Positions 43,224 to 51,412 of a stretch of 64,000 bases of DNA are shown here, piece by piece (within the stretch, counting starts at the first letter, position 1; every line of letters begins with the position of its first letter). The stretch covers positions 62,001 to 126,000 of the forward strand of contig NZ_PNXY01000012.1 in the NCBI RefSeq assembly GCF_002879865.1. Reading direction: 5' to 3'. The stretch is from Paraburkholderia rhynchosiae (GTDB lineage: Bacteria > Pseudomonadota > Gammaproteobacteria > Burkholderiales > Burkholderiaceae). Made by a program: the position numbers and the translations under genes. The notes beneath the pieces were generated by a model. The model ran no database searches, had not been told where the DNA came from, and worked only from the letters and a program-made list of their open reading frames with translations.

Positions 43224-44069
43224 TTGATTGCCGTAGCACTTCTTGCCTATTTCGCCGTCGCAGTCCTGATCGCCGCAATGCTGCTTTTGCCGGCGGTACG
43301 CACTTCTTTATTAGGCGTTGCACTCACTATTCATGGCCGCGTTATGCGCGGGGCATCGCGTAGCGCATCGCGCGCGCGGGGTCAATTAGTACGCTCGGCA
43401 AGAACTTCGCAATCGACTGTAGTCGATATGAAAAAATTACTGGCGCGCCGGCGCTTGCTGATTTTTACCACGACAGGTATTCTTGCGACGCCGCCATTGG
43501 TGGCTTTGGCATTACGCGGCAGGCAGTTATTCCAATTCGATGAAACCGCACGGGTACCCGACGAGAAAATTGCTGCCTTATTGAACGGCGAACAGCTCGT
43601 GCCCCCGCCGCCGCTGCCGCCGGAGGTCTTCGCCACGCGTGAAGTCGAGCAGATCCGACCCGCGCTAAAAGATGCGAGCCGCGACTGGAATCTGCTCGAC
43701 GCCGACTTCAGAACGCGTTTATTGCTCGTCTACAAAATCATGCACGAGCAGTATGGGTACGAAATGGCTTTGCTGGAAGGTTATCGCAGTCCGGAGCGGC
43801 AAAACCGGCTCGCGCAAATTGGGAGCAACGTCACCAATGCCGCAGCGTTTCAAAGCTATCACCAATACGGTCTTGCGGCGGACAATGCGTTTTTACGCGA
43901 CGGCAAGCTCGTCATTTCAGAAAAAGATCCCTGGGCCATGCGAGGCTATCAGTTATATGGGCAAACCGCCGAACAGGTCGGCCTGACATGGGGTGGCCGC
44001 TGGAAAATGATGGATCTCGGGCACGTTGAATATCACAAACCCGGCTTCGTCCTCGGGCGGGGTCATTAA
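43224..44069 (+). CDS. tagX: T6SS-associated peptidoglycan hydrolase, VanY/M15 type (TagX-like)
   Basis: About 281 residues from TTG at 43224 (GGGG upstream); the longer ATG frame from 43077 overlaps the divergent gene. Two membrane helices lie at about 1-22 and 78-98, then a periplasmic M15 peptidase domain. Zinc/active-site landmarks are EGYRSPERQNRLAQIG, SYHQYGLAADNAF (SxHxxGxAxD) and DLGHVEYHKPG. TagX of Acinetobacter is an L,D-endopeptidase that opens the cell wall for T6SS assembly; the same role is inferred from position before tssM. Confidence 0.85.
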   Translation: MIAVALLAYFAVAVLIAAMLLLPAVRTSLLGVALTIHGRVMRGASRSASRARGQLVRSARTSQSTVVDMKKLLARRRLLIFTTTGILATPPLVALALRGRQLFQFDETARVPDEKIAALLNGEQLVPPPPLPPEVFATREVEQIRPALKDASRDWNLLDADFRTRLLLVYKIMHEQYGYEMALLEGYRSPERQNRLAQIGSNVTNAAAFQSYHQYGLAADNAFLRDGKLVISEKDPWAMRGYQLYGQTAEQVGLTWGGRWKMMDLGHVEYHKPGFVLGRGH

Positions 44070-44342
44070 GGCGAAGCGGGAACAAGAGGTTGAAAAATGG
44101 GGCGTTCAATCAATATTTCTGGCAAAAAACGGCAATTCAAGCGGCAATGCAAGATACATTGGCGCATTCATCCAGCCGCTGTCCGCAACACTGGCGATTG
44201 CGGATTTAACAATTCAGCCGTTTTTGGACTTTTCCTGAATCGGCTTTCATTTTCTTTCGCTCCAGTTTCAAACGCTGCACGCGCGTGATGCCGTTTGCCA
44301 CAGCACGCGCCACAACACCAATTACCAAGACCTGACCGGCTT

Positions 44343-47300
44343 ATGCGACGCTTTCTCAACGTGTTGACCCATCCACGCACGCTCTCGATCATCGGCCTGC
44401 TCGCGCTCGCTGCTGTGTTATTCGTCGGCGCCAGTACACTGCAGATCGACATCATGTGGCCGGCCATCGCACTCGCTGTGTTCGTCGTGCTATGGCTGCT
44501 GGTCTGGGTGGTGCGCCGCCTGCGCGCGCGCCGCGCGAACCGCAAGCTCGGCGAGATGCTGGAGCAGCAGGCGGAGAAACAAAGCGCCGAGGCCGGGCCC
44601 GCCCCCACGCCTGCGCGCCAGGCCGAACTCGACTTGCTGCGCACGCGCCTCGTCGATGCGGTCAAAACCATCAAGACCTCGAAGATCGGCCAGGTCTCCG
44701 GCGGCTCGGCGCTGTACGAGTTGCCGTGGTACATCGTGATCGGCAATCCCGCGGCCGGCAAGAGCAGCGCGGTGTTGAACTCCGGCTTGCAATTTCCCTT
44801 CGCCGACAAGAACAACGCGGTGATTCACGGCATCGGCGGCACGCGCAATTGCGACTGGTTCTTCACGACCGAAGGCATTCTGCTCGATACGGCAGGCCGC
44901 TATTCCGTTCATGAGGAAGACCGCACCGAATGGCTCGGCTTTCTTGGCCTGCTGAAACGCTTCAGGCCGAAAGCGCCGATCAACGGCATCATCGTGACGG
45001 CGAGTATCGCGGAACTCACCAGCAGCAAGCCCGAATTCGCGATCAATCTCGCGAAGAACCTGCGCCAGCGCGTGCAGGAATTGACCGAGAAGCTCGAAGT
45101 CTTCGCGCCGGTCTATGTGATGTTCACCAAGGCCGACCTGATCACCGGCTTCACCGAATTCTTCAGCGGCAGCGAGCGTCATGAGTATGACCGCGTGTGG
45201 GGCGCCACCCTGCCCTACGAGTCGGACGAAAAGCGCGATGTGGTAGGCCTCTTCGACGAGCACTTCGAAGAACTGTACGACGGCCTGAAAGAAATCAGCG
45301 TCGCGCAAATGTCGATCAATCGCGGCAACAAGCTTTCGCCCGGCCAACTGAGCTTTCCGCTCGAATTCTCGACGATCAAGCCGGCATTGCGCGCGTTTCT
45401 CGCCACGCTGTTTGAAACGAACCCGTTCCAGCACAAGCCGATCTTCCGCGGCTTCTATTTCACGAGCGCGTTGCAGGAAGGCGAGACCAATAGCGCCGCG
45501 GCCACACGCATCGCGAATCGCTTCGGCCTGAGCGCGGACAGCATGCCGAAGCCGCATAGCGCGTTCTCGAAGAACGGCTTCTTCCTGCGCGATCTGTTTT
45601 CAAAGGTTATTTTTGCGGACCGGCAAACGGTTAAACAATTCGCGAGCCCCGCGAAGACGCGCATGCGTTATGCAACGTTCTTCGGCTTCGTCGCCGTGCT
45701 CGCGCTCGCGCTCGGCGGCTGGACGTGGTCGACCATCGGCAATCAGCAACTCGCCGAGAATGTGAAGGCCGACCTCGATAACGTGGTGCGTTTGCAGCAG
45801 AACCGCAACGACCTGCAATCGCGTCTGCAGGCCATGGACGTTCTCGAAGACCGTATCGACCAGCTGGAACAGTTCCGCCGCGACAAGCCGCTCGCGGTCT
45901 CGCTCGGTCTCTATCAGGGCGATCGTCTCGAACAGCGCCTGCTCACCGAGTACTACAACGGTGTGCGCCAGATCCTGCTCGATCCGGTTTCGCAAAACCT
46001 CGCGTCGTTTATGAAGGACGTCAACGCGCATCCCGATCAGCTCGCGCCGCTGAATCGCACGCCGGATGCCGCCGCCATTCCCGTGTCGGCTCACACCGCC
46101 ATGGCGGCGAACAATCAGAGCGGCGGTCTGTATAGCGACGCATCGCCGACGAACGTCGAAGACGCCTACAACGCGCTCAAAACGTATCTGATGCTGAGCG
46201 ACAAGCGTCATGTGGAAACGGCTCACCTGACCGATCAGGTGGCGCGCTTCTGGCGCGGCTGGCTCGAAACGAATCGCGGCAACATGCCTCGGGACGAAAT
46301 GATCCGCAGCGCCGAGCGCATGATCACGTTCTACTTGTCGCGCGTATCCGACGACGACTGGCCGATGATCGACCAGAACCTCGGCCTCGTCGATCAGACG
46401 CGTGAAAACCTGCGCCGCGTGGTGCGAGGCATGCCGGCGCGTCAGCGCGTCTATGAAGAGATCAAGGCCCGTGCGTCGACCCGTTTTGCGCCGATGACGA
46501 TCGCTCGCATCGTCGGCGAAAACAATACGGCGCTGGTGGCGGGCAGCTATGCGATCCCGGGCACCTTCACGCGTGAGGCGTGGTTCCAGTACGTGCAGCC
46601 CGCGATTCGCGACGCCGCCACCAAAGAACTGCAGGCGAAGGACTGGGTGCTCAACACTTCCGCGCACGACGACCTCACGCTCGAAGGCAGCCCCGAGCAG
46701 ATCCAGAAAGCGCTCGTCACGATGTACAAGACCGAGTATGCAACGCACTGGCAGAAGTTCATGCAAGGCATTGCGGTGCAGAGCTTCGGCAGCTTTGGAC
46801 AAGCGGTGGATGCGATGAACCGCCTCGGCGATCCGCAGGACTCGCCGATCCGCAAAGTGCTCGAAACCGCTTACGATCAGACCTCGTGGGATAACCCATC
46901 GCTTTTCAACGCGAATCTGAAACGTGCGCAAAGCGGCGTCACCAGTTGGTTCAGGCAATGGTTCGCGCGTGCGCCGACCGCTCAGGTGAACGCGAACATC
47001 GACATCAACGGCAATCCGGTTGAAATGCCGATGGGTCCGATCGGACAGGAGTTCTCCGCGCTCGGCCGCATTGTCGTGACGGGCGACAACGGCTCGATGC
47101 TGAAGGGCTATATGGACACCCTGTCGAAAGTCCGTACGCGCTTTAACGTGATCAAGAACCAGGGCGATCCGGGACCCGGCGCACGTCAGCTCATGCAGCA
47201 GACGCTCGACGGCAACGGCTCTGAACTGGCCGATTCGCTGAAGTATGTCGACGAGCAGATGCTGACGGGCCTCACCGATTCGCAGCGCAAGGCCTTGCGT

Positions 47301-48212
47301 CCACTGCTGGTGCGTCCGCTGATGGCCGCGTATGCAGTGGTGATTCAACCCGCGAGCGTCGAAGTGAACAAGGTGTGGAACGCGCAGGTTTATCAGGCGT
47401 TCCAAGGCTCGCTCGCGAACAAGTACCCGTTTGCCGGCGATGCGAAGGTCGAAGCCGGCGCCGGCGAAATCGCGCAGGTATTCGGTCCTGACGGCTCGAT
47501 TGCGAAGTTCGTCGGCACCACGCTCGGGCCGCTCGCGGTGCGCCGTGGCGACACGTTGACCGCTCGCACATGGGGCGACATGGGCCTCGCGCTCGCGCCC
47601 GACTTCACGAACGGCTTCGCGCGTTGGGTCGCGCCGCTCGCCGGCGGTGCAGCGGGTGCGTCCGCGGGCCAAAGCTCGGCTGAACCGCAGACTGTGTTCC
47701 AGATCCTGCCGCAGCCGAGCAGCGGCACGACCGAGTACACGCTCGCGATCGACGGTCAACAGATGCGCTACCGCAACACGCCGCCGCAATGGACCAACTT
47801 CGTGTGGCCGAATCCGTCGGGCTCGCCAGGCGCTACATTGAACGCGACCACCTTCGACGGCCGCACGCTGCAACTCGTCAACGAGCCGGGTCGCTACGGT
47901 CTGGAGAAGCTGATCAACTCGGCGCAACGCAAGCGCCGTCCTGACGGCACCTTCGACCTGTCGTGGACGCAAGGCAACGTGACGGTGGCGGTCAGCATGC
48001 GCATCATCAGTACGTCGCAAGCATCGGGCGGCAGCAGCGACGCACCGCAACAGCAGAGCCTGCGCGGTCTGCATCTGCCGTCGTCGGTGGCGGACGTGAG
48101 CGCAGCGGCAAATTCGGTCACCGCGACGGCCGCGAACACGGCGCCGGCAACGCCTGGGGTGCGGCCTGCGACGGCTGCCACCGCGGTTTCGAACATAGGG
48201 GGTGCGCAATGA
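44343..48212 (+). CDS. tssM: T6SS membrane complex protein TssM (IcmF)
   Basis: 1289 residues. Membrane helices lie at about 14-32 and 38-57. The cytosolic NTPase domain has Walker A GNPAAGKS (134-141), DTAG at 182-185 and TKAD at 262-265. A third helix lies at about 445-462, followed by the large periplasmic IcmF/DUF1215 region that contacts TssJ. The ATG at 44343 is preferred to a TTG at 44295. TssM is the inner-membrane backbone of the secretion channel. tssL and tssJ lie far to the right in another operon; here tssM is cotranscribed with tagF (ATGA overlap). Confidence 0.96.
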   Translation: MRRFLNVLTHPRTLSIIGLLALAAVLFVGASTLQIDIMWPAIALAVFVVLWLLVWVVRRLRARRANRKLGEMLEQQAEKQSAEAGPAPTPARQAELDLLRTRLVDAVKTIKTSKIGQVSGGSALYELPWYIVIGNPAAGKSSAVLNSGLQFPFADKNNAVIHGIGGTRNCDWFFTTEGILLDTAGRYSVHEEDRTEWLGFLGLLKRFRPKAPINGIIVTASIAELTSSKPEFAINLAKNLRQRVQELTEKLEVFAPVYVMFTKADLITGFTEFFSGSERHEYDRVWGATLPYESDEKRDVVGLFDEHFEELYDGLKEISVAQMSINRGNKLSPGQLSFPLEFSTIKPALRAFLATLFETNPFQHKPIFRGFYFTSALQEGETNSAAATRIANRFGLSADSMPKPHSAFSKNGFFLRDLFSKVIFADRQTVKQFASPAKTRMRYATFFGFVAVLALALGGWTWSTIGNQQLAENVKADLDNVVRLQQNRNDLQSRLQAMDVLEDRIDQLEQFRRDKPLAVSLGLYQGDRLEQRLLTEYYNGVRQILLDPVSQNLASFMKDVNAHPDQLAPLNRTPDAAAIPVSAHTAMAANNQSGGLYSDASPTNVEDAYNALKTYLMLSDKRHVETAHLTDQVARFWRGWLETNRGNMPRDEMIRSAERMITFYLSRVSDDDWPMIDQNLGLVDQTRENLRRVVRGMPARQRVYEEIKARASTRFAPMTIARIVGENNTALVAGSYAIPGTFTREAWFQYVQPAIRDAATKELQAKDWVLNTSAHDDLTLEGSPEQIQKALVTMYKTEYATHWQKFMQGIAVQSFGSFGQAVDAMNRLGDPQDSPIRKVLETAYDQTSWDNPSLFNANLKRAQSGVTSWFRQWFARAPTAQVNANIDINGNPVEMPMGPIGQEFSALGRIVVTGDNGSMLKGYMDTLSKVRTRFNVIKNQGDPGPGARQLMQQTLDGNGSELADSLKYVDEQMLTGLTDSQRKALRPLLVRPLMAAYAVVIQPASVEVNKVWNAQVYQAFQGSLANKYPFAGDAKVEAGAGEIAQVFGPDGSIAKFVGTTLGPLAVRRGDTLTARTWGDMGLALAPDFTNGFARWVAPLAGGAAGASAGQSSAEPQTVFQILPQPSSGTTEYTLAIDGQQMRYRNTPPQWTNFVWPNPSGSPGATLNATTFDGRTLQLVNEPGRYGLEKLINSAQRKRRPDGTFDLSWTQGNVTVAVSMRIISTSQASGGSSDAPQQQSLRGLHLPSSVADVSAAANSVTATAANTAPATPGVRPATAATAVSNIGGAQ

Positions 48213-49201
48213 CGCAGACCGTGCAGGCGCAAATCGCGTACTTCGGCAAAATTCCGTCGCGTGGCGACTTCGTGAAAAGCGCGCATAACCCGCAGTTGCT
48301 TGCCACGCTCGACCGCTGGATCGCCGAAGCCATGGAGTTGCTCACCGACGATCCGCGCTGGAAGATCGTCTACGAAAACGCGAAGCCGATGCACTTCGCG
48401 TTCCTCGGTTCGCGCAGCAAGCTCGCGATTGCCGGGCATATGGTGGCGAGTCACGATCAGTCGTCGCGGCGCTTTCCGTTTCTTGCCGCGACCGCGCTCG
48501 AAGTCGAAAAGCCGCTGACGTTCCTCGCGCACAGTCCGCTCGCTTTCGCGCGTTTGTGGTCGCGAGTGTCGGCGCAAATGAAGCCCTTGCTCGGCGTAAG
48601 CGAGCCGGCTGGCGCATTACAGGCGCTTGGCGAAACGCAGGTGCCGATCGAAATCGGCGGCGGTCCCGGCAATCCGCATGACGGCACGTTCAACGACTTC
48701 GTCGAACATCAGACGCTCGCCGGACTTGAACAAATGCTGCTCGCGAGCGGGCATCCGGTGCGATTGCGCGGCGCGATGCTCGCGCTCGGTTCATTACTGC
48801 GTCCGGTAATGCAAAGCGGCTCGTCGCATCTCGAACGCGGACTCACGCTGCCGCTGCCGAACGATCCGTTCTATCGCAGTCTCGTCGCCGCGTTCTGGCT
48901 CGAACTGATTGCGCCGTTCGTCGCGCAGGCGGATTTTGAACTGGCGATTTTCATCGGCACGATTGCGGAGCGCGAGCGGCTCATCATCGGCTTTAACGGC
49001 GCGTCGGCAAAAACGCTGCACAGTGTGGTCGATCCGCAAGCCTATGCAGCACATAACATCGATATCGACGACCCCGAGTGGATCGACGAACACGCACAAA
49101 ACGACCATGGCACCAGCAAGCTCGTCAGCTACCTCGACCAACCGCAACTGTCCTTGCGCGTCAGCATCGACACGTTCCGCGAAGCCTTCGCGGGAGCGTA
49201 A
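48209..49201 (+). CDS. tagF: T6SS-associated protein TagF
   Basis: 330 residues. The N-terminal TagF/ImpM domain begins IAYFGKIPSRGDFVKSAHNP and includes FLGSRSKLAIAGHMVASHDQ and RRFPFLAA, the usual family signatures. TagF is a post-translational repressor of T6SS assembly in Pseudomonas and Agrobacterium. In some species it is fused to the phosphatase PppA, but not here. It starts within the tssM stop (ATGA), so the two are coupled. No ppkA/pppA/fha genes are visible in the window. Confidence 0.92.
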   Translation: MTQTVQAQIAYFGKIPSRGDFVKSAHNPQLLATLDRWIAEAMELLTDDPRWKIVYENAKPMHFAFLGSRSKLAIAGHMVASHDQSSRRFPFLAATALEVEKPLTFLAHSPLAFARLWSRVSAQMKPLLGVSEPAGALQALGETQVPIEIGGGPGNPHDGTFNDFVEHQTLAGLEQMLLASGHPVRLRGAMLALGSLLRPVMQSGSSHLERGLTLPLPNDPFYRSLVAAFWLELIAPFVAQADFELAIFIGTIAERERLIIGFNGASAKTLHSVVDPQAYAAHNIDIDDPEWIDEHAQNDHGTSKLVSYLDQPQLSLRVSIDTFREAFAGA

Positions 49202-49205
49202 TGCA

Positions 49206-50162
49206 ATGCTGAACTCACGCACCCAGGTCACCGCGCTCCTCGCGGGCTTGATGCTTAGCGCATTGGCTCACGCCGACAACGACGGCCCGGCGCGCGTCAC
49301 GCCGGTCGACAACAGCGGCGTTTCGATTCGCACGACGACCCTGCCCGCGCCTTCTTCCACTAATGCGGGCAACGCTGGGCCTGCGGTGAATACGGCAGGC
49401 CTCGCAAGCGGCACGACCGGCGCCGGCACCGGCGCGATTACCGCTTCGCCGCCGCCTGCGAACGCGACGCCGGGCCAGGTCGTGGCCGGCGGCAAGGTGC
49501 CGGACGAGGCGACCAAGGCCGCCGTGCTCGCGCGTTTGCGCGACACGTACGGCGCGGCCAACGTGGTCGATCAGATCGAGGTCGCGGATGTCGCGACGCC
49601 GCCGAACTGGTCCGCCAACGTGCAAAAACTGATCGGCCCGCAACTCAAGCAGATCAGCAAGGGGCAGTTGAAAATCGACGGCACGCAGATCGACGTAAAG
49701 GGCGAAGTGCGCAACGAATCGCAGCGTCAGCAACTCGCGAGCGATATGGCGAACGCGCTGAATCCGACGTACACGATCAGGAACGGCTTGCGCGTCAGTG
49801 CCTCCGAACAGGGCCTTCTCGACCAGACGCTCGCCAACCGCACAATCGAATTCGAAACCGGCAGCGCGACGCTCACGCCGCCAGGCCGCGCGATTCTCGA
49901 TCAGATGGCAACCGCGATGCTAAAGATGGCGACGAAGACGGTCGCAATCATCGGGCACACGGACAACTCGGGCAATCGCACGTCGAACATCGCGCTGAGT
50001 CAGGCGCGTGCCGATGCAGTGAAGGGTTATCTCGTCGCGAAGGGCATCCCGCCGCAGCAAATGAGCACGACCGGAGTCGGGCCCGATCAGCCGATTGCAT
50101 CGAACGATACCGCCGATGGACGCGCACGCAACCGGCGCATTGAATTCCGCGCGGGATCGTAA
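49206..50162 (+). CDS. OmpA-family protein with BON-like region, T6SS-linked
   Basis: 318 residues. A signal peptide spans about 1-23 (ending ALAHA), followed by a Thr/Ala/Gly/Pro-rich linker. A BON-like region lies at about 95-195 (KLIGPQLKQISKGQLKIDGT). The C-terminal OmpA peptidoglycan-binding domain (about 205-318) contains IIGHTDNSGNRTSNIALSQA and GRARNRRIEF. It probably anchors the secretion apparatus to the cell wall, a role often played by TagL or the TssL extension. It starts five bases after the tagF stop and ends the rightward unit. Confidence 0.88.
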   Translation: MLNSRTQVTALLAGLMLSALAHADNDGPARVTPVDNSGVSIRTTTLPAPSSTNAGNAGPAVNTAGLASGTTGAGTGAITASPPPANATPGQVVAGGKVPDEATKAAVLARLRDTYGAANVVDQIEVADVATPPNWSANVQKLIGPQLKQISKGQLKIDGTQIDVKGEVRNESQRQQLASDMANALNPTYTIRNGLRVSASEQGLLDQTLANRTIEFETGSATLTPPGRAILDQMATAMLKMATKTVAIIGHTDNSGNRTSNIALSQARADAVKGYLVAKGIPPQQMSTTGVGPDQPIASNDTADGRARNRRIEFRAGS

Positions 50163-50200
50163 GCGGACCACTGCGCCATTGCTGAAACTACTCGCACAAA

Positions 50201-50240
50201 AAAGCCTGGCTTGGTCAATAGACTCGCAGCCAGGCTTTTC
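50201..50240. terminator. Bidirectional terminator between convergent T6SS units
   Basis: A 12-bp perfect stem (50201-50212 with 50229-50240) has an A-run on the left and a T-run on the right. It ends both the tagX-tssM-tagF-ompA unit and the leftward tssB-to-tssA unit. Confidence 0.88.
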
Positions 50241-50258
50241 GCTTTTCGACGCGGACGT

Positions 50259-51377
50259 CTAGCTGCTTTCTTCCGGCTTCACGCCAAGCAACTCGCGAAT
50301 ATGCGCGAGCGATCCGTCGTCTTTCACCACCGTCGAGAGCCACTGATGCAATGGCATATCCGCCGCCTCCGCAGCTTTTTCCGCGAAATAGGCGGCGGGA
50401 TTGTGCGGCTCGGTGTCGCGAAAGAACCGCGCCACCGCACGCAACTGCGCGACGGCTTGCGCGCGGCTCTGGATTCCAGCCATCGGGCTCGTCGCCGTGG
50501 TCGTCAACACGAGTTCCTCACGTTGCGGTGAAGTCTTGAAGGTCGGCTCGGCGCGTTCGTGCGCGTGAGGCGTAGGCTCTCCGGATGCATTACCAGGCGC
50601 CTGCTGCGATTCAACGCTCACACCCAATTCGCGTGCAAAACGTTCGGCCAGACGATAAACGCTTTCATACGCATCCTTCGCCTGACGGAAGCTTGGCGCG
50701 GAATCAACGGCACGCCGGTCCAATTCCTTTTCGAGCGCGAGCATCGCGGCTTCGAACGCCTTGAGCTCGACCAGTAGTGTCGAATAAAACGCTGGCGGCG
50801 TAGCGCGTTTCGATGCGTCGATCTGCTCGATGGAAGGCTTGCCGCGTACGATGTCGTCAGCATGATCGGGATCGCGCTTCACGGCTTGCGCGACGTGCGT
50901 GGCCACGTCCCAATCGATCGTGCTGTACACGCTCCCTTGTGATGATGTGAGCGGCATCGCGCGCAGCAGATCGCCGGTTCGTCCGACAAGCCACGCGACA
51001 TTGCCGAGGCGATACTCGGTGTCGTCCCCTTCCGGCAGCGGATGAACGGCATCCCAGTACTTTTCGCACAGCCCGGTGAGTAGCGCATAACCTTGCGTGA
51101 GCCCGATCACGCCTTCTTCGATAGCAAGCGCTTCCGTGAGCCAGACAGCGAGCCGCAAGTCTTTGGTCTGCGTTTGCAACAAGGCATTCGAACGTTCGAT
51201 CACGAAAGGCCAGTCGGCTTCCTTGATTTCGGTGACCCACTCGCCTTGATCCAGCGACGGGTCTTCGAAACGGCGAGCGTGCTGAATTGCATCGAAGTCG
51301 GCGGAGAACAGCAGATCTTCGCCGCAGGGCGCGGCTTCACTGATGGGAGCAAGCAGGGTGTTCAGATTGGTCGGCAT
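50259..51377 (-). CDS. tssA: T6SS protein TssA
   Basis: 372 residues. The N-terminal ImpA_N domain is clear: NLNTLLAPISEAAPCGEDLL, then FDAIQHARRFEDPSLDQGEW and DWPFVIERSNALLQTQTKDL. A helical middle leads to the C-terminal SRAQAVAQLRAVARFFRDTE and EPHNPAAYFAEKAAEAADMP, with HQWLSTVV. TssA primes tail assembly at the baseplate and caps the growing sheath. It is the last gene of the long leftward unit, 35 bases after clpV. Confidence 0.92.
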   Translation of the reverse strand: MPTNLNTLLAPISEAAPCGEDLLFSADFDAIQHARRFEDPSLDQGEWVTEIKEADWPFVIERSNALLQTQTKDLRLAVWLTEALAIEEGVIGLTQGYALLTGLCEKYWDAVHPLPEGDDTEYRLGNVAWLVGRTGDLLRAMPLTSSQGSVYSTIDWDVATHVAQAVKRDPDHADDIVRGKPSIEQIDASKRATPPAFYSTLLVELKAFEAAMLALEKELDRRAVDSAPSFRQAKDAYESVYRLAERFARELGVSVESQQAPGNASGEPTPHAHERAEPTFKTSPQREELVLTTTATSPMAGIQSRAQAVAQLRAVARFFRDTEPHNPAAYFAEKAAEAADMPLHQWLSTVVKDDGSLAHIRELLGVKPEESS

Positions 51378-51412
51378 GGCAGAAAGCTATCAATTTGCAT
51401 TCATGAAACTAC

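Noticed and set aside
45600..48209. 869-residue open frame antisense to tssM
   Set aside because: High-GC third-position bias keeps the opposite strand open. The translation is Arg/His-rich with no domains, while tssM in the other strand is unambiguous.
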